Source: Xanthomonas sp. AM6
GTDB taxonomy: Bacteria; Pseudomonadota; Gammaproteobacteria; Xanthomonadales; Xanthomonadaceae
Length of the DNA: 64,000 nt
Direction: 5' to 3'
Assembly: GCF_025665335.1 (NCBI RefSeq)
Contig: NZ_CP106869.1
Coordinates: 62,001 to 126,000 of the forward strand
How positions within the stretch are numbered: position 1 is the first letter of the stretch; each line of letters starts with the position of its first letter. Shown one piece after another: positions 16,477 through 25,153 of the stretch. The position numbers were made by a program, and so were the translations under genes. The notes under the pieces are model-generated. The model had not been told where the DNA came from. It worked only from the letters and a program-made list of their open reading frames with translations, and did no database searches.

Positions 16477-17658
16477 ATGCACCAACGCCACGAAGGGCCG
16501 CCCGACGTTCCGTCCGGCGAGGCCTATGCCAGCCAGTTGCGCGACGGCTTCGCCACGCTGCGCTTCGCCCCGCCGCTGGAACTGGCCTATCGCCGCCACA
16601 TCGCCTCGACCATGGGCTTCGCGCAGCGCGTGGCGGCCTCGCTGGGGGTGCTGATCGCGCTGCTGCTGCTGGCATGGGACGCGCTGCATTTCGGTTGGCT
16701 GGGCGGCGCCGGCCTGGCCGGCTACGCGGTGGCGGTGCGCGCGGCCACCTTGCTGGCGCTGCTGTGGGTGGCGGTGTCGATCCATCGCGCGTCCTCGCAC
16801 GGGCCGGGCCGGGCGGCGGTGCTGCTGCTGGTCGGCGGCACCGGGCTGGTACTGTCGAGCATCGGCTATCCGCCGCAGGAGCTGCGCTATGCCGCGGCGG
16901 TGATGACGCTGGTGATCGTCGCCGGCTTCTTCCCGCTGGGCCTGGCGCTGTGGCAGAGCGTGGCGGTGGCGCTGGCGCTGTGCGCGATCAGCGCCGCGGC
17001 CGCGCATCTGCTGCTGGACGGCGCGGCGCGGGACGCCTACCTGCGGCTGCAATGGCTGTTGTGGGCCGCGGTGCCGATCGGCGCGATCGGCGGCTACCTG
17101 CGCGAGCATTCGCGGCGCGAAGGCTTCCTGCAGCGGCGGGTGCGCGACGACGAGGCCTTGCGCGACGCGCTCACCGGCCTGGGCGACCGCCGCCGCTTCG
17201 ACGAGCACCTGGCGGTGGCGCTGGCCGAGACCCGGCGCCTGCAGCGCGGGCTGGCGTTGATCCTGGTCGACGTGGACGGGTACGCCGCCTTCGTGCAGCG
17301 CTACGGCCCGCGCGAGGCCGACCGCGCCGTGGTGGACGTGGCCGAAGTGCTGCAATGCCTGCTGCGGCCGATGGACGTGACCATGCGCATCGCCGCCGAC
17401 CGTTTCGCGCTGGTGCTGTACGACGCCAGCGGCGCGCACCTGCGCCAGGTGGCGCCGGCGCTGCGCGACATGGTCGAGCTGATGGCGATCGAACACGCCG
17501 ACATGGCCTCCGAACGGCTCGGCGTCAGCGTCGGCGCGCTGCTCGCCGCGCCCACCGACACCGCCGCCACGCTGCTGGAGCGCGCCGAAGCGCTGCTGCA
17601 GCGCGCGCGCCTCGGCGGCGGCAACCAGGTGGTGCTGGCCGAGGAGACGGGCTGGTAG
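16477..17658 (+). CDS. Membrane-anchored degenerate GGDEF protein
   Basis: A 393-residue protein. Five or six hydrophobic helices span about residues 45-205, followed by a GGDEF-type domain: DALTGLGDRRRFDEHL at about residue 228 and LILVDVDGYAAFVQRYG (the usual LLLIDIDHFK region). Where the active-site GG(D/E)EF is expected, near residue 305, the sequence is RIAADRFALVL: both glycines are replaced by alanine and E by R. No diguanylate cyclase activity is therefore expected; it may bind nucleotide or act as a receptor. No EAL domain is present. The ATG at 16477 follows a 264-bp gap. The gene is monocistronic and ends just before a tandem duplication. Confidence 0.85.
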   Translation: MHQRHEGPPDVPSGEAYASQLRDGFATLRFAPPLELAYRRHIASTMGFAQRVAASLGVLIALLLLAWDALHFGWLGGAGLAGYAVAVRAATLLALLWVAVSIHRASSHGPGRAAVLLLVGGTGLVLSSIGYPPQELRYAAAVMTLVIVAGFFPLGLALWQSVAVALALCAISAAAAHLLLDGAARDAYLRLQWLLWAAVPIGAIGGYLREHSRREGFLQRRVRDDEALRDALTGLGDRRRFDEHLAVALAETRRLQRGLALILVDVDGYAAFVQRYGPREADRAVVDVAEVLQCLLRPMDVTMRIAADRFALVLYDASGAHLRQVAPALRDMVELMAIEHADMASERLGVSVGALLAAPTDTAATLLERAEALLQRARLGGGNQVVLAEETGW

Positions 17659-17665
17659 AGCGGGT

Positions 17666-17950
17666 GGGTGTTTTCCGTCAGCCCATTGCAAGTTGTAGGA
17701 GCGACTTCAGTCGCGACGGGGCTCTGCCGGTAACGCCTGTCGCGACTGAAGTCGCTCCTACAAAAAATGTCGTTTCATGAATCGCGGCGCCATCTCGAGG
17801 ATGCGTTGGCGCATTCGACCCGGAGATCGGCCGCTCCGCGACGTGACCGCCTCAGAACGTCCCGCGCTGCACGAACGGCGCCTGCTGGCAGAGGCGGCGT
17901 TCGCCGCCGCGCGGGTCGTGCGCCAGGCGGCTGTCCGCTGGCGGGGCGAT
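17666..17950. repeat. Tandem duplication, copy 1 (contains copied esterase 3' end)
   Basis: This 285-bp unit is repeated from 17951 with few mismatches. It contains a GTAGGAGCGACTTC palindrome (17694-17762), ATGTCGTTTCATGAATCGCGG, and at 17852-17938 a near-identical copy of the last 29 codons and stop of the carboxylesterase gene at 18136. The copied piece has no upstream coding continuation, so it is a dead fragment. Confidence 0.85.
17694..17762. repeat. GTAGGAGCGACTTC palindromic repeat (copy 1)
   Basis: TGTAGGAGCGACTTCAGTCG pairs with CGACTGAAGTCGCTCCTACA around a loop that includes GGCTCTGCCGGTAACG. Variant of the family at 11589 with A/T in place of the central G/C pair. It lies within duplication copy 1. 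Confidence 0.85.
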
Positions 17951-18222
17951 GGGCGTTTCCCTCAGCCCGATTGCACGTTGTGGGAGCGACTTCAGTCGCG
18001 ACGGGCTTTACCGGTAACGCCTGTCGCGACTGAAGTCGCTCCTACAAAAATGTCGTTTCACGAATCGCGGCGCCATCTCGAGGACGCGTTGGCGCATTCG
18101 ACCCGGAGAATCGGCCGCTCCGCGGCGCGACCGCCTCAGAACGTCCCGCGCTGCACGAACGGCGCCTGCTGGTAGAGGCGGCGTTCGCCGCCGCGCGGGT
18201 CGTGGGCCAGGCGGCTGTCCGC
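17951..18222. repeat. Tandem duplication, copy 2 (native end of the esterase gene)
   Basis: Matches 17666-17938 with an offset of 284-285 bp. From 18136 it is the genuine 3' end of the carboxylesterase. The two copies differ by scattered substitutions (for example CATGAATCG against CACGAATCG and GCAGAGG against GTAGAGG), so the duplication is not recent. Confidence 0.85.
17979..18046. repeat. GTGGGAGCGACTTC palindromic repeat (copy 2)
   Basis: The arms TGTGGGAGCGACTTCAGTCG and CGACTGAAGTCGCTCCTACA enclose a loop with GGCTTTACCGGTAACG. It lies downstream of the carboxylesterase stop and could form a terminator for that minus-strand gene. Confidence 0.85.
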
Positions 18223-19797
18223 GTCGAACAGCATGGTCTCGCGCTGGGCCAGCGAATACGGTGCCCAGCGCGGCAACCCGGCATGGCTGGGATCGCCGCG
18301 GCGGGCGAAGGCGAGCAGCGCTTCGCTCATCGCGTCGGCCACGCGTTGCGCATCGGCGCCGCCGCCGGTGCGCGCGCCGGGCTGGCGGATGTTGTCGAAC
18401 ACGAGCGGGATGTCCAGGCTGTGGAACGCGCCGAACTTGCCGCCGTCCAGCGGCGAGCCCCAGTCCAGCTGGTAGGCCCAGGTCGGCGCGCCCTGCCGCG
18501 CGCGCGCCTCGGCCTCCTCGATCGCGCCACGCCACGAGCGTCCGGCGGTGGTGGCGGCGAAGAACACCTCGCTCGGCGTGTAGTGCGGATACAGCCGCCG
18601 GTATTCGGCGATCACCACCTGCGGCAGCAGGTCCACGTATTGTTCCTGCTCCAGCCTGGCCGGCAGCGTGTCCCAGGTCAGCGCGAAGTTGGCCGGATCG
18701 TTGCCGAGGAAGGCGCGGGTCTCGTCGTGGGTGTTGCCGATCACCATCGGGATCTGCGCCGACTGCGGCGGCGCGTCGGGCCAGAACGGATGCCGGTGCA
18801 GCACCTGCGCGTCCAGCACCGGCCCCAGGTACAGGCCGGTGTTCTCCACCCGCGACGGATCGCGCGTGCGGGTGGCTTCGAGCAGGCGCTGCATCGGCAG
18901 CGTGCGCAGCGCGGCCAGTTGCGTGGCATCGAGCTGCAAGGCCTGCAGCAGCAATTGCGCGCGCTGCGTGGCCGCGCGCGGACCGGCGGCGGTGACCTGC
19001 TGGCCGCTCATGGTCCAGGCGCGGTGGAACAGGCCGCGTGCGGCCGGCATCGCCATCAGCGTGGCGATCTTGGCGCCGCCGCCGGACTGGCCGAACACGG
19101 TGACGTTGCCGGCATCGCCGCCGAACTCGGCCGCATGCGCGCGCACCCACTGCAGCGCCTGCACCAGGTCGAGCTGGCCGACGTTGCCGGACGCGGCGAA
19201 CTCCGCGCCGCCCAGCTGCGCCAGATACAGATAGCCGAAGGCGTTGAGGCGATGGTTGACGCTGACCACCACCACGTCGCCGCGCCGGCACAGGCGCACG
19301 CCGTCGTATTGCGGGTCGCTGCCGGACCCGTTGTTGTAGGCGCCGCCGTGGATGTAGAACAGGATCGGGCGCTTCGCGCCGTCGCGCAGGGCGGGCGTCC
19401 ATACGTTGAGGAACAGGCAGTCCTCGCTGGCCGGGTCGAGCTTGAGCTGCGGCGCGGAGGCGGCGTAGCCGCTGCAGTCGCGCACGCCGCGCCAGGGCTG
19501 TTCCGGCAGCGCCGGCTGGAAGCGGCGCGGCGCGGTGTCGGCGCCGTAGGGAATGCCCTTGAACACCTGCACGCCCCGATCGCGGTAGCCGCGGATGCGC
19601 CCGCTGCGGGTGCGCGCCAGTGGCGCGTCCGGATCGGCGGACGCCGGCGCGGCGCCGGCGCTGCCGCCAGGCAAGGCGCCGCTCAATGCCAGTGCGCCGA
19701 GCGCGCTGCCGTGCAGGAAGCGGCGGCGGCCATGGTCGTCGGGTGCGGCGGATGCCGCGGCAAGGTCGGCAGGCGGGATGGCGGCGGGTGTGGTCAT
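18136..19797 (-). CDS. Secreted type B carboxylesterase
   Basis: A 553-residue alpha/beta-hydrolase of the carboxylesterase/lipase type B family. The N-terminus carries a Tat-like signal (GRRRFLHGSALGALALSGAL). The family patterns follow: FKGIPYGADTAPRRFQPAL, SEDCLFLNVWTP and PILFYIHGGAYNNG (oxyanion hole). The nucleophile elbow GQSGGG places Ser near residue 236, an acidic residue lies in NTHDETRAF near 356, and the His is in AFHSLDIPLVF near 457. It probably hydrolyses an ester in the periplasm or outside the cell; in this neighbourhood a plant cell-wall ester is plausible but unproven. The last 29 codons are duplicated downstream at 17852-17938. Confidence 0.9.
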   Translation of the reverse strand: MTTPAAIPPADLAAASAAPDDHGRRRFLHGSALGALALSGALPGGSAGAAPASADPDAPLARTRSGRIRGYRDRGVQVFKGIPYGADTAPRRFQPALPEQPWRGVRDCSGYAASAPQLKLDPASEDCLFLNVWTPALRDGAKRPILFYIHGGAYNNGSGSDPQYDGVRLCRRGDVVVVSVNHRLNAFGYLYLAQLGGAEFAASGNVGQLDLVQALQWVRAHAAEFGGDAGNVTVFGQSGGGAKIATLMAMPAARGLFHRAWTMSGQQVTAAGPRAATQRAQLLLQALQLDATQLAALRTLPMQRLLEATRTRDPSRVENTGLYLGPVLDAQVLHRHPFWPDAPPQSAQIPMVIGNTHDETRAFLGNDPANFALTWDTLPARLEQEQYVDLLPQVVIAEYRRLYPHYTPSEVFFAATTAGRSWRGAIEEAEARARQGAPTWAYQLDWGSPLDGGKFGAFHSLDIPLVFDNIRQPGARTGGGADAQRVADAMSEALLAFARRGDPSHAGLPRWAPYSLAQRETMLFDADSRLAHDPRGGERRLYQQAPFVQRGTF

Positions 19798-19980
19798 GCG
19801 TGGCGGAGTCCGTGGGCAAGCGCCGCCGGAGGCGGGCGAAGGCCCGGGCCGGCAGCGGAAAGGGTCGGGCAGGTGCCGCGCGGCCCGCCTGCGGCGAGCG
19901 CCGCGCGGGGCGGCCTGATGCGGGCGGTGTTCGGGCGCTGGGTCATGGCGGGCTGTTGCATGGCATCGCGGCGGTGCCTG

Positions 19981-21159
19981 TCATCGCGTCGGCGCGTTGG
20001 GCGGAATCGGCGCCCGCGCGCCGGCATCGCCTTGCACGCTGCGCATCCATTCCAGCGCCAGCGCCGGCCACGCCGCCAGCGGCTTGCCGGCGATCCCGCG
20101 GGTACCGAAGCCATGGCCGCCGTGCGCGAACAGGTGCAGTTCCGCCGGCACCCCGGCCTGGCGCAGCGCCTGGTAGAACAGCAGGCTGTTCTCCACCGGC
20201 ACCACGCGGTCGTCCTGCGCATGCACCAGGAAGGTCGGCGGCATCGCCGCTCCCACGCGGTTCTGCAGCGAATAGGCGGCCATCGTGGCGGCATCGGGGT
20301 GCTTGCCGAGCAGCCGCAGGCGCGAGCCGGTGTGCGCCGCGGTGCCGCTGCCCATGTCGATGACCGGGTACAGCAGCAGCAGGAAGTCCGGCCGCGCGCT
20401 GAGCCGGTCGATCGCATCGCCCGGCGGATAGACCCGCTCGTCGTAGCGGGTGCCGAGGCTGGCGGCGACGTGCCCGCCGGCGGAGAAGCCGATCGCGCCG
20501 ACCCGCTGCGGGTCCACGCCGTAGTCGGCGGCGCGGGCGCGGATCAGGCGCAGCGCACGCTGCGCGTCGGCCAGCGGCTGGTCGCGCTGCGCGGCCGCGT
20601 CGGCGCCCGCCGCCTCCGCGTCGGGCAGGCGATAGCGCAGCACGAACAGGGTGATGCCCGCCTGTTCGGCGAAGATCGGCAGCAGCGCCGTGCCTTCCTT
20701 GTCCAGCACGATGCGCGCGTAGCCGCCGCCGGGCGCGACCAGCAGCGCACTGCCGTTCGGCGTTTTCGGCCGGTACACCACCAGGTAGGGCTGGTAGCGG
20801 CCGCTGATGATGCGGTCGGGCAGCGCCGGGTCGTCGCTGCGTTCGACGATGCGCGCCTGTTCCGGGCCGGGTGCGGAGCCCGGTGCCGGGCCAGGCCATA
20901 GCGGCAACCGCGAGGCGCGTTCGGCGGCGGTCTCGCTGCCGGGACGCTCGGCCGCGAGCGCGGGGCAGCCGAGCGCCAGCGCCAGCAGCACACCCAAGGC
21001 GCCACGCCGTCGCCGGCACCACGCCAGCGCGCCGACCGCATGCCGCAGGATCGCCCGCGCGGCCCGATCCTGCCGGCCGTCGCGGCTGCCGCCGATGCCG
21101 CCGCCGGCAGTTTGCGCATCCGCCACGCCAGCCCACACCGTTGTCGTCGTCTTCCGCAT
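19981..21159 (-). CDS. Exported alpha/beta-hydrolase (acetyl-xylan-esterase-like)
   Basis: A 392-residue protein. After a long arginine-rich N-terminus and a hydrophobic segment (GALGVLLALALGCPALAA) comes an esterase of the BD-FAE/dienelactone-hydrolase kind: PYLVVYRPKTPNGSALLVAPGGGYARIV (oxyanion hole), GFSAGGH with Ser near residue 223, HAQDDRVVP with the acid near 313, and HGGHGFG with His near 347. Many relatives deacetylate xylan or pectin in plant-polysaccharide loci, and it lies head-to-head with the uronate operon at 21402. The ATG at 21159 is supported by GGGAGGG six bases upstream. The substrate is inferred, not shown. Confidence 0.85.
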   Translation of the reverse strand: MRKTTTTVWAGVADAQTAGGGIGGSRDGRQDRAARAILRHAVGALAWCRRRRGALGVLLALALGCPALAAERPGSETAAERASRLPLWPGPAPGSAPGPEQARIVERSDDPALPDRIISGRYQPYLVVYRPKTPNGSALLVAPGGGYARIVLDKEGTALLPIFAEQAGITLFVLRYRLPDAEAAGADAAAQRDQPLADAQRALRLIRARAADYGVDPQRVGAIGFSAGGHVAASLGTRYDERVYPPGDAIDRLSARPDFLLLLYPVIDMGSGTAAHTGSRLRLLGKHPDAATMAAYSLQNRVGAAMPPTFLVHAQDDRVVPVENSLLFYQALRQAGVPAELHLFAHGGHGFGTRGIAGKPLAAWPALALEWMRSVQGDAGARAPIPPNAPTR

Positions 21160-21309
21160 CCGTCGCCCTCCCAGGTTCAAGGATGTGCAGCTAATCCGCT
21201 CCCATGGCACTGCGCAAGCCGCGATGCGATCCGCAAGCCGCCACAACCGCCGCCGCCACCGAATCGCCACTCCCAAATCCCCAATCCCGGCTTTTTGCCG
21301 CACCGCACA

Positions 21310-21338
21310 TTGCCAATGACACCGGTTTACCATATACA
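21310..21338 (+). promoter_or_regulatory. Promoter with LacI-type operator for the hydratase/TRAP operon
   Basis: TTGCCA (21310-21315), a 17-bp spacer and TATACA (21333-21338) give a good sigma-70 promoter. The spacer and flanks are occupied by AATGACACCGGTTTACCA (21315-21332), a partial palindrome centred on ACCGGT. The identical 18-mer recurs at 28238-28255 before kduI. Its position between the -35 and -10 implies repression, probably by the LacI protein at 26785. Confidence 0.75.
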
Positions 21339-21401
21339 ACTGCGCAACGCGTTGTCGATGAGCGGCGCAGCAATTTCCAATCCCCCAACTTTCTTGCGGA
21401 G

Positions 21402-22226
21402 ATGCCCTTGAGCACTCATTCCGGCCCTTCGGATACGCCACCGTCCGCGCTGGCCGACATCGCGGCCTGCTTCGTCCAGGCCCGCCAGCAGGGCCGTGCG
21501 CTGCCCGGGTTCCCCGGCACCATCCCCGACGACCTGGAAACCGCCTACCGCGTGCAGGACCTGGCGATCGCGCAGTGGCCGGACCGGGTGGTCGGCTGGA
21601 AGGTCGGCTACATCGGCGTCGAGCGCCGCGACCACTCCGGCGACGAGCGCCTGCTCGGCCCGATCTTCGCCCGCAACCTCTGGAATGCCACCGGTGGAAC
21701 AACGGACATCCCGATCTTCGCCGGCGGCTTCGGCGCGGTCGAGGCCGAATACGTGATGCGCCTGGACGCCGACGTGCCCGCCGACCAGCTGCACTGGACC
21801 CCGGAGCAGGCCGCGCAGGTGCCGTCCACGCTGTTCATCGGCGTGGAAGTGGCCAGCAGCCCGCTGGCCACGATCAACCAGCTGGGGCCGCGCGTGGTGA
21901 TCTCCGACTTCGGCAACAACAACGGCCTGGTCCTGGGGCCGCAGGTCGCCGACTGGACCACGCTGGACGAGGCCGCACTGCTGGCGGAAACCTTGATCGA
22001 GGGCCAGCGCGTGGGCAGCGGCGGTGCCACCCTGTTGCCGGGCGGGCTGCGCGCGGCGTTCGCGTTCGCGCTGGCGCGCTCGGCGCGCCGCGGCCGGCCG
22101 CTCAGGCGCGGCGAGCTGATCGCCACGGGCAACGCCACCGGCATCCACGACATCGCCGTCGGCCAGCACGCGACGATCCGCTTCGACGGCTATGGCGAAC
22201 TTCATTGCAGGGCCGTCGCGGCCTGA
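21402..22226 (+). CDS. 2-keto-4-pentenoate hydratase/FAH-family protein
   Basis: A 274-residue cytoplasmic protein of the hydratase (MhpD-like) branch of the fumarylacetoacetate-hydrolase superfamily: YRVQDLAIAQWPDRVVGWKVGY at the N-terminus, FGAVEAEYVMRLDADVP with the Glu and Asp expected at the metal site, ISDFGNNNGLVLGP, and the C-terminal GELIATGNATGIHDI. Hydratases of this kind add water to 2-hydroxypentadienoates; relatives act on keto-deoxy sugar acids. As first gene of an operon with a TRAP transporter and a GH43 enzyme, a role in keto-sugar-acid breakdown is likelier than aromatic degradation. The next gene starts 36 bp later. The exact substrate is unknown. Confidence 0.8.
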   Translation: MPLSTHSGPSDTPPSALADIAACFVQARQQGRALPGFPGTIPDDLETAYRVQDLAIAQWPDRVVGWKVGYIGVERRDHSGDERLLGPIFARNLWNATGGTTDIPIFAGGFGAVEAEYVMRLDADVPADQLHWTPEQAAQVPSTLFIGVEVASSPLATINQLGPRVVISDFGNNNGLVLGPQVADWTTLDEAALLAETLIEGQRVGSGGATLLPGGLRAAFAFALARSARRGRPLRRGELIATGNATGIHDIAVGQHATIRFDGYGELHCRAVAA

Positions 22227-22262
22227 GCCGCGGCACGCCGACGACGCGCGGGAGGGCGCAGC

Positions 22263-23255
22263 ATGATCACTCGTAGAGGTTTCCTTGGCGCGGGACTGGC
22301 CGCGGCCGCGGCCGCCCCGCTGGGCACGCTGGCCCAGGTTGGCGGCGGCGGCCAGCTGCTGACCGCCACCGACGTGCACGTGGCCGACTACCCCACCGTG
22401 GAGGCGGTGCGCTGGTTCGGGCAGACCCTGGAGCGGCAGACCGGCGGGCGGCTGAAGCTGCGCCAGTACCACTCCGGCCAGCTCGGCCGCGAAGCCGAAG
22501 CGATCGACATGGCCCGCTTCGGCGCCATCGACATCACCCGGGTCTATTCCGGCGCGCTCAACAACGCCTTCCCGCTGACCCAGGCGCTGTGCCTGCCGTA
22601 CGTGTTCGATTCGGTGGCGCACCTGCGCCGCGCGATCGACGGCCATGTCGGCGACAGCATCCTGGCCAGCTTCGAACGGCGCGGCCTGGTCGGCCTGGCC
22701 ATCTACGACTGCGGCGCGCGCTGCTTCTACAACACCAAGCATCCGCTGCAGCGGCCCGAAGACCTGCACGGGCTGAAGCTGCGCGTGGCCTCGTCGGACA
22801 TCTTCCTCAAGCTGATGCGCATGCTCGGCGCCAATCCCACGCCGATGTCGCTGGGCGAGACCTTCTCGGCGATGGAGACGCACATGATCGACGGCGCCGA
22901 GAACAACATGCGCAGCTTCCAGTCCAGCCGCCATTTCGAGGCCGCGCGCTACTGGTCGCAGAGCGAGCATTCCTACGCGCCGGACGTGCTGGTGATGTCG
23001 CAGCGCAGCTTCCAGGCGCTGTCGCCCGGCGACCGCGCGCTGGTGCTGGAGACCGCGCGGCAATCGGTGGCGGTGATGCGCACGCTGTGGGACGCATCCG
23101 AGGCGCAGGCGCGCCAGGAAGTGACCGACTACGGCGTGGCGCTCAACGAAGTGGACATGCCCGCCTTCCGCAAGGCCGCCGCGCCGCTGCTGGCCGAGTA
23201 CCGCCGGCAGCCGGAGATCGAAGCCGTGTACCGCCGCATCCGCGATTTCGCCTGA
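22263..23255 (+). CDS. TRAP transporter solute-binding protein, DctP family
   Basis: A 330-residue periplasmic protein with a Tat-like signal (TRRGFLGAGLAAAAAAPLG). The mature domain carries family landmarks: YPTVEAVRWFGQTLERQTGGRLKLRQYHSGQLG, FDSVAHLRRAIDG, CFYNTKHPLQRPEDLHGLKLRVASSDIFLKLMRMLGANPTPMSLGETFSAMETHMIDGAENN. The Arg in KLRVASS is the usual carboxylate-binding residue, so a sugar acid or uronate is the likely cargo. The adjacent dctQ and dctM genes complete the transporter. The context of kduI and kduD suggests an unsaturated or simple uronate; the ligand is inferred. Confidence 0.9.
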   Translation: MITRRGFLGAGLAAAAAAPLGTLAQVGGGGQLLTATDVHVADYPTVEAVRWFGQTLERQTGGRLKLRQYHSGQLGREAEAIDMARFGAIDITRVYSGALNNAFPLTQALCLPYVFDSVAHLRRAIDGHVGDSILASFERRGLVGLAIYDCGARCFYNTKHPLQRPEDLHGLKLRVASSDIFLKLMRMLGANPTPMSLGETFSAMETHMIDGAENNMRSFQSSRHFEAARYWSQSEHSYAPDVLVMSQRSFQALSPGDRALVLETARQSVAVMRTLWDASEAQARQEVTDYGVALNEVDMPAFRKAAAPLLAEYRRQPEIEAVYRRIRDFA

Positions 23256-23265
23256 GGCCCTGCCG

Positions 23266-23784
23266 ATGACCGACCACGACACTGCCCTGCCGGTGGCGCC
23301 GCTGCAGCGGCTGCTGGACCGGATCTCCAACCTCGCCATCGGCATCGCCGCCGCCGCCCTGCTCGGGCTGGTGGTGGTGCAGGGCTGGCAGGTGTTCACC
23401 CGCTACGTGCTCAACGATTCGCCGAGCTGGACCGAGCCGGTGACGCTGCTGCTGCTGAGCACCGCGATGAGCATGGCCGCGGCGGCCGGCGTGCACACCC
23501 GGCGCCATTTCGGCTTCTTCCTGCTGGCCGAGAAGATGCACGCCCACGTGCGCCGGGCGATCGACCTGATCCGCCCGCTGATGATCGTCGCCATCGGCGT
23601 GGTCATCGCCTGGTGGGGCGGCGTGCTGCTGCTGGACGGGCTGGACATCAAGATGGCCGGCGCCGCGCTGCCGCAGAGCATCAACTACCTGCCGCTGGCG
23701 ATCGGCGGCGCGCTGATGAGCGTGTTCGCGCTGCACCAGGCCTGGCAGGTGCTGCGCCCTGCCACCGCCGAAGGAGTGAACTGA
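23266..23784 (+). CDS. TRAP transporter small membrane subunit, DctQ family
   Basis: A 172-residue protein with four helices: LAIGIAAAALLGLVVVQGWQVFTRYVLNDSPSWTEPVTLLLLS is the family signature (helix 1, RYVLNDSPSWTEE-type loop, helix 2). It is followed by GVHTRRHFGFFLL and two more helices, MIVAIGVVIAWWGGVLLLDG and YLPLAIGGALMSVFAL. It lies 10 bp after dctP and 3 bp before dctM, and would form the Q subunit bridging the large permease. Confidence 0.92.
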   Translation: MTDHDTALPVAPLQRLLDRISNLAIGIAAAALLGLVVVQGWQVFTRYVLNDSPSWTEPVTLLLLSTAMSMAAAAGVHTRRHFGFFLLAEKMHAHVRRAIDLIRPLMIVAIGVVIAWWGGVLLLDGLDIKMAGAALPQSINYLPLAIGGALMSVFALHQAWQVLRPATAEGVN

Positions 23785-23787
23785 TCC

Positions 23788-25071
23788 ATGGCCATTGCAA
23801 TCCTGCTCGGGCTGTTCGTGCTGCTGCTGCTGATCGGCGTGCCGGTGGCCTATGCGCTGGGCGCCGCGGCGCTGGCGACGATCCTGTACCTGGACCTGCC
23901 GGCCATCGTGCTGGTGCAGCAGATCTCCGCCGGCAGCGGCTCGGCGTCGCTGATCGCCATTCCGTTGTTCATCTTCGCCGGCGAGCTGATGCTGCGCGGC
24001 GGCATCTCCGAACGCCTGATCGCGCTGGCCTCCTCGCTGGTGGGGCGCATGCGCGGCGGCCTGGGCCAGGTCAGCGTGCTGTCCTCGCTGTTCTTCGGCG
24101 GCGTGTCCGGCTCGGCCATCGCCGACGTGTCGGCGGTCGGCGGCACGATGATCCCGCAGATGATCAAGCGCGGCTACGACCGCGACTACGCGGTCAACGT
24201 GAGCATGACCGCGGCGCTGGTGGCGCTGCTGGTGCCGCCCTCGCACAACCTGATCCTGTTCTCGGCCGCGGCCGGCGGCGGGCTGTCGATCGCCGACCTG
24301 TTCGCCGCCGGCATCTTCCCGGCGCTGCTGATGACCGCGGCGATGATGGTCACCGGCTACGCGGTGGCGCGCTCGCGCGGCTACGGCACCGAGCCGTTCC
24401 CGGGCTGGCGCGCGGTGGCGCTGCGCCTGGTCGGCGCGCTGCCCGGGCTGGGCCTGGTCGCGCTGATCTTCGTCGGCATCCGCGCCGGTATCTTCACCGC
24501 GGTGGAGAGCGCGGCGATCGCGGTGGTGTACGCGCTGATCGTCACCGCGCTACTGTACCGGCAGCTGCGCTGGAGCGAGTTCTTCGCCGCGGTCACGCAC
24601 GCCTCGCGCACCACCGGCGTGATCCTGTTCGTGATCGCCACCGCGGCGGTGTTCGGCTGGCTGCTGGCCTACCTGCAGGTGCCGGCGGCGGCGGTGAAGT
24701 TCCTGCAGTCCATCGCCGACAGCAAGAACACCGTGCTGCTGATGATCGTGGTGATGCTGCTGCTGCTGGGCATGTTCATGGACCTGGCGCCGAAGATCCT
24801 GATCTGCACGCCGATCTTCCTGCCGGTGGTGAAGGCCTACGGCATCGACCCGATCCATTTCGGGCTGGTGATGGTGCTGGCCGGCGGCATCGGCCTGATC
24901 ACCCCGCCGATCGGCTCGGTGCTGTTCATCGGCACCTCGATCGGGCAGATCACCATCGCCCAGAGCATGCGCACGATCTGGCCGTTCTGGCTGGCGGCGC
25001 TGTGCGTGCTGCTGATCGTGGCGTTCTTCCCGGAACTGTCGCTGTGGCTGCCGCGCGCGTTGCGCGCCTGA
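23788..25071 (+). CDS. TRAP transporter large permease, DctM family
   Basis: A 427-residue protein with about 12 helices. Family landmarks are PLFIFAGELMLRGGISERLI, SVLSSLFFGGVSGSAIADVSAVGGTMIPQM, VPPSHNLILFSAAAGGG and LMVVMLLLLGMFMDLAPKI with the later GIGLITPPIGSVLFIG. DctM forms the sodium-coupled channel working with DctQ and the periplasmic DctP. The 3-bp gap after dctQ indicates cotranscription; the GH43 gene follows 82 bp later. Length and topology are normal. Confidence 0.93.
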   Translation: MAIAILLGLFVLLLLIGVPVAYALGAAALATILYLDLPAIVLVQQISAGSGSASLIAIPLFIFAGELMLRGGISERLIALASSLVGRMRGGLGQVSVLSSLFFGGVSGSAIADVSAVGGTMIPQMIKRGYDRDYAVNVSMTAALVALLVPPSHNLILFSAAAGGGLSIADLFAAGIFPALLMTAAMMVTGYAVARSRGYGTEPFPGWRAVALRLVGALPGLGLVALIFVGIRAGIFTAVESAAIAVVYALIVTALLYRQLRWSEFFAAVTHASRTTGVILFVIATAAVFGWLLAYLQVPAAAVKFLQSIADSKNTVLLMIVVMLLLLGMFMDLAPKILICTPIFLPVVKAYGIDPIHFGLVMVLAGGIGLITPPIGSVLFIGTSIGQITIAQSMRTIWPFWLAALCVLLIVAFFPELSLWLPRALRA

Positions 25072-25153
25072 TCCATCGCGGGCGCGGCCGCGGTCGGCGC
25101 CGGCCGCGCCCTTGCACGCGCCCGCTGCGGCGCGCGAACCAGGAGTGCAAAGC

